A stretch of 64,000 bases of DNA, taken from Arthrobacter hankyongi (GTDB taxonomy: Bacteria > Actinomycetota > Actinomycetes > Actinomycetales > Micrococcaceae). This document shows positions 24,613 to 36,279 of this stretch, piece by piece. The stretch lies in the NCBI RefSeq assembly GCF_022012395.1, contig NZ_JAKLTQ010000001.1, positions 744,001 through 808,000 of the forward strand, read 5' to 3'. Every line of letters begins with the position of its first letter. Position 1 is the first letter of the stretch. The translations under genes were made by a program, and so were the position numbers. The notes under the pieces are model-generated. The model was not told the origin of the DNA. It worked only from the letters and a program-made list of their open reading frames with translations, and did not search any database.

Positions 24613-25479
24613 TCAGCGCAGGACCACGGTCCGGTTCCCGTGCAGCATGACCCGGCCCTCGCAGTGCCACCTGACCGCGTTGGAAAGCGCCTTGCGCTCG
24701 GTGTCCCGGCCGGCTGCGACCAGGTCCTCCGGGCCGTAGGTGTGGTCCACCTCCACGGTCTGCTGGGCGATGATCGGGCCCTCGTCAAGCTCGGCGTTGA
24801 CGTAATGCGCGGTGGCGCCCACCGTCTTCACGCCCTTCTCGTAGGCCTGGTGGTAGGGCTTGGCGCCCTTGAAGGAAGGCAGGAACGAGTGGTGGATGTT
24901 GATCACCCGTCCCTCCATCTTCGTGGCCAGCGAGTCGCTGAGCACCTGCATGTAGCGGGCCAGCACCACCAGCTCCACCTCGAACCGGTCCACCAGCTCC
25001 AGCAGCTTCACCTCGGCCTCCGGCTTGTTCGCCGCGGTGACCGGGATGTGGAAGAACGGGATGCCGTGCCATTCCACCAGGCGCTGGTGGTCCAGGTGGT
25101 TGGACACCACGGCCACGATGTCCACCGGCAGCTCGCCGGTGCGCTCCCGGAAGAGCAGGTCGTTGAGGCAATGCTCGAACTTGGACACCATGACCAGCAC
25201 CCGGCGCTTGGCCCCGTGCACATCCAGCTTCCAGTTCATCGCGAATTCCAGCCCCAGCGGCTCGAAGGCCTCGCGCAGCTTCTCGGTCAGCCCGGGGGCA
25301 TCGGGGGACGCGAAATGCACCCGCATGAAGAAATGCCCCGTGCGCCGGTCGCCGAACTGCTTGATGTCCAGGATGTTGCCGCCGTGGTCGAGCAGGAACC
25401 CCGAGACTGCGTGGACAATTCCAGGCCGTTCCGGGCAGTCCAGGGTCAGCACATGCTCGGCGCCGTTCTCCTCAGGCAT
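24613..25479 (-). CDS. purU: Formyltetrahydrofolate deformylase (PurU), first paralog
   Basis: 288 residues from ATG at 25479 with AAGGGAGAAG upstream; the frame opens at 25500, but that overlaps the sdaA stop. An N-terminal ACT domain, VLTLDCPERPGIVHAVSGFLLD, is followed by a formyltransferase domain with the catalytic INIHHSFLPSF and the GATAHYVNAELDEGPII segment. It hydrolyses 10-formyl-THF to THF and formate. As last gene of the sarcosine oxidase operon, it recycles THF when demethylation produces more one-carbon units than GlyA can use. A second copy lies at 39966-40865. Confidence 0.95.
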   Translation of the reverse strand: MPEENGAEHVLTLDCPERPGIVHAVSGFLLDHGGNILDIKQFGDRRTGHFFMRVHFASPDAPGLTEKLREAFEPLGLEFAMNWKLDVHGAKRRVLVMVSKFEHCLNDLLFRERTGELPVDIVAVVSNHLDHQRLVEWHGIPFFHIPVTAANKPEAEVKLLELVDRFEVELVVLARYMQVLSDSLATKMEGRVINIHHSFLPSFKGAKPYHQAYEKGVKTVGATAHYVNAELDEGPIIAQQTVEVDHTYGPEDLVAAGRDTERKALSNAVRWHCEGRVMLHGNRTVVLR

Positions 25480-25493
25480 ATGGTTCTTCTCCC

Positions 25494-26893
<1,400 letters not shown>

Positions 26894-26894
<1 letters not shown>

Positions 26895-27523
26895 TACGGT
26901 ACCTCGGGAGCCGCGAACTCGGTCATGGCGTCCACCAGCCAGCGCGCGGTGTAGTCCGCGAAGGACGCACGCGGCAGGATCCGGTAGGTCTGGCCTGCGC
27001 CCTGGTCCGCCGTCCGCCACACCAGCACCGGGACCAGCCCCAGCGTGGTGGCCACGGCGGTGCCGGGACCGAAGACGCGCGGGTGCAGGTCCGCCGGGCA
27101 GCCCTTCTGCAGGACCGCGCGGGCCGAGGGCCCGGTCAGTTCCAGCGTGGTGCGGTTGGCGGACAGGTCGACGACGGCACCCGGCTCGGCGTCGAGGGCG
27201 GCGGTCAGCCGCGCTGCCACATCGGAGCCCTCCGGCGCGATGAGCAGGTACTCGTCGGGGCCGATCCAGAGCACCGCGGTGTCGTCGGCTGCCCCGGTGG
27301 TCTCACCCACGCGGGTGGGCAGGGGCACGCCGGCCGCGGCCTCGAGGGCCGCCGCGGCGGCCGAGCCGGGCTCTGCGCGCAGTCCCACCTGGGTCAGGAA
27401 CGGGATTTCACGCACGGCCACACCGCGTTCGCCTGCCACGGCGCTTTCCCGGAGGATGTCCTCCAAGTGGGCCAGCGGGCTGCGGCGCAGGTGGGAAATA
27501 TCAGTCATTACTTGCTCAGCCAT
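26894..27523 (-). CDS. soxG: Sarcosine oxidase gamma subunit
   Basis: 209 residues from ATG at 27523, overlapping the soxA end by 8 bp; GAAGGGAG precedes it. The sequence [42 protein letters not shown] and [15 protein letters not shown] match heterotetrameric SoxG, a small GcvT-like fold that packs against the alpha subunit. Sequence conservation of this subunit is low, and the call rests equally on operon position between soxA and sdaA. Confidence 0.9.
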
Positions 27524-30437
27524 CACGACGGCTCCCTTCAGGGTCGAAAAGTACAGGATCGGCGATGAGAACGTCCACGAGCTGCCCGTCCAGCGGGGCC
27601 TGCAGCGTCTCACCGATGCGGTTGCGGCCGTTCTTGACCAGTGCCAGGCCGAAGGTCCGGCCCAGCGCGGCGCTTTGGTAGCTGGAGGTCACGTAGCCCT
27701 CCATCGGCACCGGTGCCTCGGCCGGGGCAATCCGGGTGCCCTGGTTGACCAGCTGTGCACCCTCCGGCAGCCGGAAGGACTTGTCCACCGGCAGCACCCC
27801 GACCAGCTGCTTGCGGTCCTCGCGGACGTTGTCGATCCGGGAGTAGGAGCGCTTGCCCACGAAGTCCTTGGCCTTGGAGACGATCCACTCCATGTTGGCG
27901 TCCTGCGGGGTCACCGTGCCGTCGGTGTCCTGTCCGACGATGATGAAGCCCTTCTCGGCGCGCAGCACGTGCATGGTCTCGGTGCCGTACGGGGTGATGT
28001 TGAATTCAGCCCCGGCCTCGGCCACGGACTCCCAGACGTGCAGGCCGTACCAGGCGGGGACATTGATCTCGAAGGCCAGTTCGCCGGAGAAGGAAATCCG
28101 GGCGATCCGGGCCGGGACCCCGGAAGCCAGCGTGGCGTCGCGGAACGCCATGAACCCGAAAGCCTCGTTGGAGACATCCAGCTCCGGGGCCAGCTTGGCC
28201 AGCACCGCGCGGGACTTCGGGCCGACGACGGCGATGGTGGACCACTGCTCGGTGACCGAGGTGAAGACCACGTCCAGCTCGGGCCACTCGGTCTGCTGCC
28301 ACTCCTCGAACCAGTCCAGCACCTTGGCGGCGCCGCTGGTGGTGGTGGTCAGCAGGAAGCGGTCCTCGGCCAGGCGCATCACGGTGCCGTCATCGAAGAC
28401 CATGCCGTCCGGGGTGCACATGACACCGTACCGGCACATGCCGACCGCGAGCTTTTTGTAGGCGTTGGTGTAGATGCGGTTGAGGAACTCGGCCGCATCC
28501 TTGCCGCGGACCTCGATCTTGCCCAGCGTGGTGGCGTCCATGAAGCCCACGGACTCGCGCACGGCCGCGCATTCGCGCAGCACGGCGGCGTCCATGTCCT
28601 CGCCCGGCTTCGGGAAGTACCAGGGACGCTTCCACTGTCCGACGTCCTCGAAAAGGGCGCCGTGCGCGACATGCCAGGGGTGGATGGAAGTGAGGCGGGC
28701 CGGGTCGAACAGCACCCCGCGCTGACGCCCCGCCAGCGCCACGAAGGCCACCGGGGTGTAGGGCGCGCGGTACGTCGTGGTGCCGATGCCGGCGATGTCG
28801 CCGCTCTTGAGCGCGTGCCCGATCACGCCGATCACGTTCACGCCCGAGGTCTTGCCCTGCTCGTCGCCGGTGGAAATGGAGGTGTAGCGCTTGACGTGCT
28901 CCACGGAGCGCATGCCGGCACCGGTGGCGCGCAGCACGTCCTTGACGGTCTGGTCCCGGTGCAGGTCCACGAAGTGGGTGCCGAAGTCCTCGGCTGCCGT
29001 GCCGGCGCCGGGCACCAGCCAGACCTCGCGGAACTCTCCGGCTGCGGCGCGGCGCACCTCGGCGGAGGGGGCAACGATTTCCTCGCCGCCCGGGACCGGG
29101 AAGCCGGCGGTCTTGGCCGCGGTACGGCCGGCAGCCGCGCCTTCGAGCACGCTGTGCGCGGTGTCGAAGGTGCCGTTGAGCGCGCCGGCCACGTGCTGGC
29201 CGGCCACCGCGGCCACCGGCACGAAGGCGGCGAGGGACTCGTCCCAGCGGGACTTGCCCTGGCGCTGGCTGTGCAGGTGGATGGTCGGGGTCCAGCCGCC
29301 GGAGACGGCCAGCAGGTCGGCCTCGATCCGGCGGGTTTCGCCCGCCGGGTTGCCGGCGTCGTCGAGCGCGCTGACGGTGACGGCGCTGATCCGGCCGGCC
29401 TGCCCTGCGCCCTCGGTGTCCACCACGGCCGAGCCGGTGATGACCTCCACGCCTGCTGCGCGTACTGCCGCCGCACGGGCGGACAGCTGCTCACGGGCGT
29501 CGACGACGGCGGCGACCTTCACACCGGCGGCGGCCAGCTCCTGGACGGCGTCGTAGACGCTGTCATTGGTGGTGAAGAAGACAGCGTTGCGGCCCGGAGC
29601 CACCGCGTAGCGGTTGACGTAGCTGCGCACGGCGTTGGCGAGCATGACGCCGGGACGGTCGTTGTTGGCGAAGGTGATGGGCCGCTCCAGCGCACCCGGG
29701 GCGAGCACGACCTGCTTGGCGCGGATGTGCCACAGCCGGCTGCGGGAAACGCCTGCCGCAGCCTGGCCTGCGTGGCCGGTGCGGTTCTGGCTGGCCAGCA
29801 GGTAGTTCGAGTCGTAGCTGCCGAACGCCACGGTCTGCTTCAGCAGCGTGGCCTCCTCGGCCGCTTCCAGTTCGGCGAGCACCTCGGCCACCCACTGGCC
29901 GGCAGGCTTGCCCTCGATCTCTTCCCCGGGAGCCGACAGCAGCGAGCCGCCGAACTCGGTGTCCTGCTCGATCAGGATCACGCGTCCGCCGCCGCGCACG
30001 GCTTCGCGGGCCGCGGCCAGGCCGGCCGGGCCGGAACCGACGACGACGACGTCGGCGTGCACGTACTTCTTGTCGTAGCGGGCGGTGTCTTCGCGGGGGT
30101 CCAGGGTGCCCAGGCCGGACAGGAAGCGCGCGGCCAGACCCTCGTGCAGCGCCACAGTGGTGGCGGTGAGCATGGACTCGTCCACCGGGTTGGCTTCGCC
30201 GGTGGCCGAAACGTGGACCAGCGCGTTGGTTTCCTCAACGCCTGCGCTCATGATGCCGCGCGGGCGGTTCAGGTACATGGAGTGGCCGCAGGCGATGACG
30301 CCGTTGGCCAGCAGGGCGCTGGCGAGGGTGTCCCCCTGGTAACCGGTGTAGGACGTGCCGTCCACGGTGAAGGACAGGGCTGCACCGCGGTCGATGCGGC
30401 CGCCTTCAGCCAGGCGGTGGGTCTGGGTGGTGCTCAC
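27516..30437 (-). CDS. soxA: Sarcosine oxidase alpha subunit
   Basis: 973 residues from GTG at 30437, overlapping the soxD stop by 4 bp (GTGA). Domains: an N-terminal 2Fe-2S-like fold without cluster ligands ([35 protein letters not shown]); an NAD-binding Rossmann fold ([20 protein letters not shown], about residue 140); and a C-terminal GcvT-type folate domain (about residues 580-970, including GCVT-like [21 protein letters not shown]). In the alpha-beta-gamma-delta enzyme, electrons from sarcosine reach O2, giving H2O2, while the methyl group goes to THF as 5,10-methylene-THF in this subunit. Confidence 0.96.
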   Translation of the reverse strand: MSTTQTHRLAEGGRIDRGAALSFTVDGTSYTGYQGDTLASALLANGVIACGHSMYLNRPRGIMSAGVEETNALVHVSATGEANPVDESMLTATTVALHEGLAARFLSGLGTLDPREDTARYDKKYVHADVVVVGSGPAGLAAAREAVRGGGRVILIEQDTEFGGSLLSAPGEEIEGKPAGQWVAEVLAELEAAEEATLLKQTVAFGSYDSNYLLASQNRTGHAGQAAAGVSRSRLWHIRAKQVVLAPGALERPITFANNDRPGVMLANAVRSYVNRYAVAPGRNAVFFTTNDSVYDAVQELAAAGVKVAAVVDAREQLSARAAAVRAAGVEVITGSAVVDTEGAGQAGRISAVTVSALDDAGNPAGETRRIEADLLAVSGGWTPTIHLHSQRQGKSRWDESLAAFVPVAAVAGQHVAGALNGTFDTAHSVLEGAAAGRTAAKTAGFPVPGGEEIVAPSAEVRRAAAGEFREVWLVPGAGTAAEDFGTHFVDLHRDQTVKDVLRATGAGMRSVEHVKRYTSISTGDEQGKTSGVNVIGVIGHALKSGDIAGIGTTTYRAPYTPVAFVALAGRQRGVLFDPARLTSIHPWHVAHGALFEDVGQWKRPWYFPKPGEDMDAAVLRECAAVRESVGFMDATTLGKIEVRGKDAAEFLNRIYTNAYKKLAVGMCRYGVMCTPDGMVFDDGTVMRLAEDRFLLTTTTSGAAKVLDWFEEWQQTEWPELDVVFTSVTEQWSTIAVVGPKSRAVLAKLAPELDVSNEAFGFMAFRDATLASGVPARIARISFSGELAFEINVPAWYGLHVWESVAEAGAEFNITPYGTETMHVLRAEKGFIIVGQDTDGTVTPQDANMEWIVSKAKDFVGKRSYSRIDNVREDRKQLVGVLPVDKSFRLPEGAQLVNQGTRIAPAEAPVPMEGYVTSSYQSAALGRTFGLALVKNGRNRIGETLQAPLDGQLVDVLIADPVLFDPEGSRRDG

Positions 30438-30754
30438 TTCGCGGCTCCTTCCTGGATGGCGCTTGCGGAGGTCAGGGAGGCGAAATCGGGGCGGGGTTCG
30501 CCGGCCCGGTAGACGGCCTTGATTTCGTAGGTGACGGTGTCGCGGACGGCGTTGAACCACTTGCGGCAGCCGCCGGAGTGGACCCAGCGCTCGGCGAACA
30601 GGCCCTTGGGGTTGCTCCGGTAGAACAGGTACTCGGCCCACTCACGGTCGGAGAGCTGGTTGGGGTCCTCGGGGTAGGCCACATGGGCCTCGCCGCCGTA
30701 GTGGTATTCGGTTTCGTCGCGCGGCCCGCAGAAGGGGCATTCAATGAGGATCAT
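30434..30754 (-). CDS. soxD: Sarcosine oxidase delta subunit
   Basis: 106 residues. [17 protein letters not shown] and the [11 protein letters not shown] segment supply the known zinc site: C6, C9, H59 and C63. The delta subunit has a small zinc-ribbon-like fold that binds the alpha subunit. The gene lies between soxB (14 bases upstream) and soxA (4-bp overlap), the usual soxBDAG order. Confidence 0.96.
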   Translation of the reverse strand: MILIECPFCGPRDETEYHYGGEAHVAYPEDPNQLSDREWAEYLFYRSNPKGLFAERWVHSGGCRKWFNAVRDTVTYEIKAVYRAGEPRPDFASLTSASAIQEGAAK

Positions 30755-30768
30755 CTAAGGAGTCCTTC

Positions 30769-31986
30769 CTAGTGGGCCACGGCGGCGGCGCCGTGCTCGT
30801 CGATCAGGTGGCCGGTCTCGAAGCGCTCCAGCGCGAATGGTGCATTCAGCGGGTGCGCCTCGCCGGTGGCGATGGTGTGGGCGAAGGTGTAGCCGGCGCC
30901 CGGGGTGCCCTTGAAGCCACCGGTACCCCAGCCACAGTTCACGAAGACGCCGTCCACCGGCGTCGTGCTCACGATCGGCGAGGCATCCAGGGTGGTGTCC
31001 ACGATGCCGCCCCAGGTGCGCAGCAGGTGCGCCCGGGCGAAGATCGGGAAGAGCTCGACGGCGGCAGCCATCTGCTCCTCGATCACGTGGAACGCGCCGC
31101 GCTGCCCGTAGCCGTTGTAGGAGTCGATGCCGGCGCCCATGACCAGTTCGCCCTTGTGCGCCTGGGAGACGTAGACGTGCACATGGTTGGACATGACGAC
31201 CGTCGGGTGGACCGGCTCGAACAGCTCGGAGACCAGGGCCTGCAGCGGGTGGGACTGGATCGGCAGCCGGAACCCGGCCAGTTCGGCCAGCACGGACGAG
31301 TGGCCGGCGGCGGACAGGCCCACCTTGTCGGTGAGGATCCGGCCGCGGGTGGTCTCGACTCCGACCACACGGTTGCCGTCCTTGATGAAGCCGGTCACCT
31401 CGCAGTTCTGGATGATGTCCACGCCCATCTCGTCGCACTTACGGGCGAAGGCCCAGGCCACATGGTCGTGCTTGGCGATGCCGGCGCGCGGCTGGTAGGT
31501 GGCGCCCATGACCGGGTAGCGGATGTCGTCGCCGATGTTGACGATCGGGCAGACTTCCTTGACTTCCTCGGGGGTCAGCCACTCGGCATCCACGCCGTTG
31601 AGCTTGTTGGCGTTGACCCGGCGCACGGACTCGCGCACGTCGCCCAGGGTGTGGGCCAGGTTCAGCACGCCGCGCTGGCTGAACAGGAAGTCGTACTCGA
31701 GTTCCTCAGGCAGCTGCTCCCAGAGCTTCAGCGAGTGCTCGTAGATCGCGGCGGACTCGTCCCAGAGGTAGTTGGAGCGGATGATGGTGGTGTTGCGGGC
31801 CATGTTGCCGCCGGCCAGCCAGCCGCGCTCCAGGATGGCGATGTTGGTCATCCCGTGGTTCTTGGCCAGGTAGTAGGCGGTGGCAATGCCGTGGCCGCCG
31901 CCGCCGACAATCACGGCGTCGTAGGAGGATTTCGGCTCCGGATTCCGCCAAAGGAATTCCGGGTGCTCGGGCAGCAGGTCAGCCAT
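30769..31986 (-). CDS. soxB: Sarcosine oxidase beta subunit
   Basis: 405 residues; its ATG overlaps the glyA stop by one base. The FAD-binding Rossmann start is [21 protein letters not shown] (residues 23-43). H173, in [10 protein letters not shown], is at the position known to hold covalent FMN in heterotetrameric sarcosine oxidase. The beta subunit oxidises sarcosine at non-covalent FAD and passes electrons to FMN. Feeding routes in this window are dimethylglycine oxidase and creatinase. Confidence 0.96.
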   Translation of the reverse strand: MADLLPEHPEFLWRNPEPKSSYDAVIVGGGGHGIATAYYLAKNHGMTNIAILERGWLAGGNMARNTTIIRSNYLWDESAAIYEHSLKLWEQLPEELEYDFLFSQRGVLNLAHTLGDVRESVRRVNANKLNGVDAEWLTPEEVKEVCPIVNIGDDIRYPVMGATYQPRAGIAKHDHVAWAFARKCDEMGVDIIQNCEVTGFIKDGNRVVGVETTRGRILTDKVGLSAAGHSSVLAELAGFRLPIQSHPLQALVSELFEPVHPTVVMSNHVHVYVSQAHKGELVMGAGIDSYNGYGQRGAFHVIEEQMAAAVELFPIFARAHLLRTWGGIVDTTLDASPIVSTTPVDGVFVNCGWGTGGFKGTPGAGYTFAHTIATGEAHPLNAPFALERFETGHLIDEHGAAAVAH

Positions 31987-33281
31987 TACTGGGCTCCATT
32001 CTGGTCTGCGGTGGTCGGGTACAGGGGGAACTTGCCGGCCAGGACTTCCACGCGGGAGCGCAGTTCCCGGGCCAGCTCGTCGGTCAGGTCCCGGATCAGG
32101 GCGGTGGCGATGATGTCGGCGACCTCGGCGAACTCGGCAGGGCCGAAGCCTCGGGTGGCCAGTGCGGGGGTGCCGATGCGCAGGCCGGAGGAGACCATCG
32201 GCGGGCGCGGGTCGAACGGGACCGCGTTGCGGTTGACCGTGATGCCGACCCGGTGCAGCCGGTCCTCGGCCTGCTGTCCGTCCAGCTCCGAGTCGCGCAG
32301 GTCCACCAGGACCAGGTGCACGTCGGTGCCGCCGTTGACCAGGCTGATGCCGGCCGCCTTGACGTCGTCGGCCAGCAGGCGCTCGGCCAGCAGCTTCGCG
32401 CCTTCCAGGGTGCGCCGCTGGCGGTCCTTGAAGTCCTCGGAGGCGGCGACCTTCAGGGCCACGGCCTTGGCCGCGACCACGTGCATCAGCGGGCCGCCCT
32501 GCTGGCCGGGGAAGACGGCCGAGTTGATCTTCTTGGCGATCTCCGGGGTGTTGCTCAGGATGATGCCGCCGCGCGGGCCGCCCAGGGTCTTGTGCGTGGT
32601 GGTGGTGACGACGTCGGCGAACGGCACCGGGTTCGGGTGCAGGCCGGCGGCGACCAGGCCGGCGAAGTGGGCCATGTCCACCATCAGGTAGGCACCGACC
32701 GAGTCGGCGATGCGGCGGAACTCGGCGAAGTCCAGCTGGCGGGAGTAGGCGGACCAGCCGGCCACGATCAGCTTCGGCTTGTGCTCCTCGGCCAGGCGGG
32801 CTACTTCGGCCATGTCGATGCTGTGGGTTTCCTCCGAGACGCCGTAGGAGACCACGTTGTAGAGCTTGCCGGAGAAGTTGATCTTCATCCCGTGGGTCAG
32901 GTGCCCGCCGTGGGCCAGGTTCAGGCCCAGGATGGTATCCCCGGGGGTCAGCAGCGCGAACATGGCGGCCGCGTTGGCCTGGGCACCGGAGTGCGGCTGG
33001 ACGTTGGCGAAGCCGGCACCGAAGAGCTCCTTCGCCCGGTCGATGGCCAGCTGCTCGACCACATCAACGTGCTCGCAGCCGCCGTAGTAGCGGCGTCCCG
33101 GGTAGCCCTCGGCATACTTGTTGGTCAGGACCGAGCCCTGCGCTTCCATCACCGCTGCCGGGGCGAAGTTCTCGGAGGCAATCATCTCCAAGGTGGACTG
33201 CTGGCGGTGCAGTTCACGCTCCACGGCGGCGGAGACATCGGGGTCGAGGGCGGCCAGCGAAGCGGCCATGACGTCAACCAT
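31986..33281 (-). CDS. glyA: Serine hydroxymethyltransferase
   Basis: 431 residues with AAGGAG upstream, first gene of the seven-gene operon glyA-soxB-D-A-G-sdaA-purU. The PLP lysine is K231 in [14 protein letters not shown]202 and H205 (VDMAHFAGL) contact the cofactor, and [15 protein letters not shown] is the substrate loop. In this context it runs glycine plus 5,10-methylene-THF to serine, using both products of sarcosine oxidation. This may be a catabolic copy additional to a housekeeping glyA elsewhere, which cannot be told from the window. Confidence 0.97.
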   Translation of the reverse strand: MVDVMAASLAALDPDVSAAVERELHRQQSTLEMIASENFAPAAVMEAQGSVLTNKYAEGYPGRRYYGGCEHVDVVEQLAIDRAKELFGAGFANVQPHSGAQANAAAMFALLTPGDTILGLNLAHGGHLTHGMKINFSGKLYNVVSYGVSEETHSIDMAEVARLAEEHKPKLIVAGWSAYSRQLDFAEFRRIADSVGAYLMVDMAHFAGLVAAGLHPNPVPFADVVTTTTHKTLGGPRGGIILSNTPEIAKKINSAVFPGQQGGPLMHVVAAKAVALKVAASEDFKDRQRRTLEGAKLLAERLLADDVKAAGISLVNGGTDVHLVLVDLRDSELDGQQAEDRLHRVGITVNRNAVPFDPRPPMVSSGLRIGTPALATRGFGPAEFAEVADIIATALIRDLTDELARELRSRVEVLAGKFPLYPTTADQNGAQ

Positions 33282-33302
33282 GCGGATTCTCCTTGGGTAT
33301 TG

Positions 33303-33420
33303 GAAATCGGTATCGGGGGGCCGATATCGAAAACTTCGGTATCAGAGTCGGAAAACTAAAATTTCTTTTCTCCGATTCTGATATATCAGTACGAGAACGA
33401 TGATATGATGGTCATCACAC
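33303..33420. promoter_or_regulatory. Divergent control region between the sox operon and the GntR gene
   Basis: An AT-rich patch in a GC-rich genome. CGGTATC (33308-33314), CGATATC (33322-33328) and CGGTATC (33337-33343) recur every 14-15 bases. Neighbouring copies form dyads, the best being GATATCGAA-N3-TTCGGTATC (33323-33343). A separate perfect palindrome, TGATATATCA, is at 33379-33388, and TATGAT (33404-33409) is a likely -10 toward the GntR gene. The neighbouring GntR protein is the obvious candidate binder. Confidence 0.55.
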
Positions 33421-33486
33421 AGGAGTCAATAGCCCTGGTGAAATTGACCACACATCCCTGATCCACCGGCAGCAGCGGAGGAACCC

Positions 33487-34164
33487 ATGAGCTTGGAACT
33501 CATCCCCCTCGATACCGCCCGCGAACCCCTCTCGTTGGCCGAACAGGCCTACCGCGAGCTGCGGGACCGGCTCATCATGCTCGAGATCCGCCCCGGCGAC
33601 CCGATCAATGACGGCCAGCTGGCCGCGGAGCTGGGCATCGGGCGCACCCCCGTGCGCGAAGCGCTGAAGCGGCTGGAGACCGACCACCTGGTCATCTCGT
33701 ATCCGCGCCGCGGCACCTTCGCCACCATCGTGGACATCACCGAACTGGCCGACGTCTCCGAGCTGCGCCAGCTGCTCGAACCGCTGGCCGCGCGCAAGGC
33801 CGCGCGCAACACCAGCCCGGTGGTCAAGGCGGAACTGGACTCGGTGGCCCGCACCATCGAGGAGCTGGCCGCATCCGGCGACAAGCCGGACAAGAAGGCC
33901 CTGATGCGCTACGACCTGACCGTGCACCGGCTGATCTACAAGGCCTCCGGCAACCGGCACCTGGAGGATTCGCTGATCCGCTACGACAACCTGGCCACGC
34001 GCATCTGGTGCCTGGTGCTGGACAAGGTCCCCTCCGTGACCGGGCACATCACCGAGCACGTGCAGCTGCTCGACGCCATCGCAGCCGGCGAGGAGGAGCT
34101 TGCCGCCCGGCTGGCGCTGGCGCACGTGACCAGCTTCGAGAAGACCATCCGGACCGTATTGTGA
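33487..34164 (+). CDS. GntR-family regulator, FCD (FadR-like) type
   Basis: 225 residues, GGAGGAACCC before the ATG. The winged helix is LAEQAYRELRDRLIMLEIRPGDPINDGQLAAELGIGRTPVREALKRLETDHLV (residues 17-70). The C-terminal FCD domain has the metal/ligand histidines in DLTVHRLIYKASGNRHLED and GHITEHVQLLDAI. It is divergent from the glyA-sox operon with a dyad-rich spacer, so it likely controls that operon and itself. The ligand is perhaps an intermediate such as sarcosine, glycine or serine; this is inference. Confidence 0.92.
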   Translation: MSLELIPLDTAREPLSLAEQAYRELRDRLIMLEIRPGDPINDGQLAAELGIGRTPVREALKRLETDHLVISYPRRGTFATIVDITELADVSELRQLLEPLAARKAARNTSPVVKAELDSVARTIEELAASGDKPDKKALMRYDLTVHRLIYKASGNRHLEDSLIRYDNLATRIWCLVLDKVPSVTGHITEHVQLLDAIAAGEEELAARLALAHVTSFEKTIRTVL

Positions 34165-34217
34165 CGGACTGTATTGCACCGGCGGCGGGCCGCAGCTGCC
34201 ATCTGGGACGATGAAGC

Positions 34218-35027
34218 ATGACCTCGCACAGTTCCCCGGCCGCTGATACCGACGTCGAAGGCGTCCAGCACGGCGGCGTCCAGTCCGTGGACCGCGCCAT
34301 CGCGGTCCTGGAAATCCTCGCCCGCGAAGGCGACGCCGGTGTCAGCGAAATTGCCGACAAAGTGGGGATCCACAAGTCCACGGCCTCGCGCCTGCTGGGC
34401 GCACTGATGGCCCGGGACCTGGTCCACCAGAACAGCGAGCGCGGCAAGTACCAGCTGGGCTTCGGCATCCTGCGGCTGGCCGCCTCCATTCCCGGCCGGC
34501 TCAGCCTGGTGCACGAGGCCCGGCCGGTACTGGAGGCCCTGGCCGCCGAGTTCAAGGAGACCGTCAACCTGGCGGTACTGCGCTCGAACTACGCGGTCAA
34601 CGTGGACCAGGCCATGGGCCCCTCCACGCTGGCCAGCCACGACTGGATCGGCAGCCTCACCCCGCTGCACGCCACCTCCAGCGGCAAGGTGCTGCTCGCG
34701 GGCCTGGGCACCGAGGAGCGGGAGCGGATCCTGAAGGAGACCGGGCTGCCGGAGAAGACCTCGCGGACCATCACCTCGCGCCGGAAGCTGGAGGAGCAGT
34801 TGCTCCAAGTCGCGCGGGACGGCGTGGCGATCACGGAAGAGGAGCTGGAAATCGGCCTTAACGCCGTCGCGGTTCCGGTATTCAACCACAGCGGCACCGT
34901 CGTCGGAGCCGTGAGCATTTCCGGACCGGCCTTCCGGTTCAACGCCGAAACGCAGCCCGGCCTGCTTGAGTCGCTCAAGCAGGCCGGGCTGGAAATCAGC
35001 AGGAAGATGGGTTATTCGGGGGCCTGA
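34218..35027 (+). CDS. IclR-family regulator next to the Rieske oxygenase
   Basis: 269 residues. Winged helix VQSVDRAIAVLEILAREGDAGVSEIADKVGIHKSTASRLLGALMARDLV (residues 18-66), then a GAF-like effector domain with the SSGKVLLAG signature. It starts 53 bases after the GntR gene on the same strand, and its last 16 bases overlap the convergent oxygenase gene. Likely role: control of the betaine demethylation genes through the paired GTGAC-N4-GTCAC sites at 37515-37593. This assignment rests on position only. Confidence 0.9.
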   Translation: MTSHSSPAADTDVEGVQHGGVQSVDRAIAVLEILAREGDAGVSEIADKVGIHKSTASRLLGALMARDLVHQNSERGKYQLGFGILRLAASIPGRLSLVHEARPVLEALAAEFKETVNLAVLRSNYAVNVDQAMGPSTLASHDWIGSLTPLHATSSGKVLLAGLGTEERERILKETGLPEKTSRTITSRRKLEEQLLQVARDGVAITEEELEIGLNAVAVPVFNHSGTVVGAVSISGPAFRFNAETQPGLLESLKQAGLEISRKMGYSGA

Positions 35028-36229
35028 GCCCGCTCGACCGTCCGGGCCCGGTCTTCCAGCGGAGGCGTCGAGGCGGTGAGGCCCAGCAGGTCCTCGCCGG
35101 AGGGCTGTACGTCCCCTACCTTGGCATTCACCCAGTCGTGGAAGGCGCCGATGTGGTGCTCGCTGGGCACCAGCACGCCGCCGTTGGCGTAGACCTTCGA
35201 GGCCATGGCCGGCTGGCAGCGCTCACAGGCGTCGAAGTCCTGCATGTTCACCCGGTGGAACAGCTCCACCGAGGCGGTGACGTCCTTGCCGGACTCGACC
35301 ACGCTGGGCAGGTAGAGCCAGTCGCATTCGACGATGGTGTGGTCGGCCGCCAGCGGGAACATGCGGTGGATGATCACGTGGTCCGGCACCAGGTTCACGA
35401 AGACCGTGGGCTTGATGGTGATGGCGTAGTAGCGCCGGTCCTGGTCCTCGCCGACGCCGGGAATGACGTCCAGCCCCTCGGAGCCGTCGATGGTGAAACC
35501 CTTGATCTCGCTGCCGAACTCCGCGCCGTGGCCGACGAAGTACTGTGCGGCCAGTCCGTCGGCAAACTCGGGCAGCACCTCGGTCAGCTCCGGGTGGATG
35601 GTGGCGCAGTGGTAGCACTCCATGAAGTTCTCGATGATGAGCTTCCAGTTGGCCTTCACGTCGTACCGGATCCGCCGGCCGACCTTCAGGTTCGCCACGT
35701 CGTAGCCGGAGATGGCGTCGAGGTTGCCCAGGCGCTCCTCGATGGCGCCCATGACATCCTGCTCGAACGACGGCGGCTCCTCGGCCAGGCAGACCCAGAC
35801 ATAGCCCAGGTACTCGCGGATGTGCACCTTGGCCAGACCGTACTCATTGCGGTCGATGTCCGGCATCTTGGTCAGGTTCGGCGCGGCGATGAGCTTGCCC
35901 TCGAAGTCGTAGGTCCAGGCGTGGTAGGGGCACTGGAACGAGCGGGCAGCCTCGCCGGACTCCTCCATGCACAGCTTCACGCCGCGGTGCCGGCAGATGT
36001 TGTAGAAGCCCCGGATCTCGCCCTTGCGGGTACGGCTGATCAGCACCGATTCGCGGCCGATCTGGACGGTCTTCCACGCGCCGGCCTTGTCCAGGTCGGA
36101 TGAGCGGATGGCACAGAACCACATCTGCTCGAAGATCCGCTCCTGCTCGGCGCGGAAGATGCCGGCGTCCGTGTAGGTGTGGCCGGGCAGGGTGGCAATC
36201 AGGCTGGGGGAAGTGGTTTCGGCGGTCAT
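35012..36229 (-). CDS. Rieske non-haem iron oxygenase, glycine betaine monooxygenase (GbcA)-like
   Basis: 405 residues. Rieske 2Fe-2S ligands C79, H81, C100 and H103 (CRHRGVKLC ... CPYHAW). The mononuclear iron site is ENFMECYHCATIHPEL with the bridging E204 and ligands H207 and H212. It resembles GbcA and stachydrine or carnitine oxygenases, which demethylate or cleave quaternary amines. With BCCT, DMG oxidase and sarcosine oxidase genes alongside, glycine betaine to dimethylglycine plus formaldehyde is the best reading. Its reductase gene lies 50 bases upstream on the same strand; the ferredoxin is divergent. Confidence 0.88.
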   Translation of the reverse strand: MTAETTSPSLIATLPGHTYTDAGIFRAEQERIFEQMWFCAIRSSDLDKAGAWKTVQIGRESVLISRTRKGEIRGFYNICRHRGVKLCMEESGEAARSFQCPYHAWTYDFEGKLIAAPNLTKMPDIDRNEYGLAKVHIREYLGYVWVCLAEEPPSFEQDVMGAIEERLGNLDAISGYDVANLKVGRRIRYDVKANWKLIIENFMECYHCATIHPELTEVLPEFADGLAAQYFVGHGAEFGSEIKGFTIDGSEGLDVIPGVGEDQDRRYYAITIKPTVFVNLVPDHVIIHRMFPLAADHTIVECDWLYLPSVVESGKDVTASVELFHRVNMQDFDACERCQPAMASKVYANGGVLVPSEHHIGAFHDWVNAKVGDVQPSGEDLLGLTASTPPLEDRARTVERAQAPE

Positions 36230-36279
36230 TGGGTGCTCCTCGGCTGGGGATGGATGGTGGTCTGGTCAGGATGCGGCGG

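Noticed and set aside
27045-30512. A 1155-codon plus-strand ORF
   Set aside because: It is antisense to soxA and its neighbours over its whole length. The predicted protein is a low-complexity Gly/Val/His/Arg sequence with no domain, as expected from the shadow of a high-GC gene.
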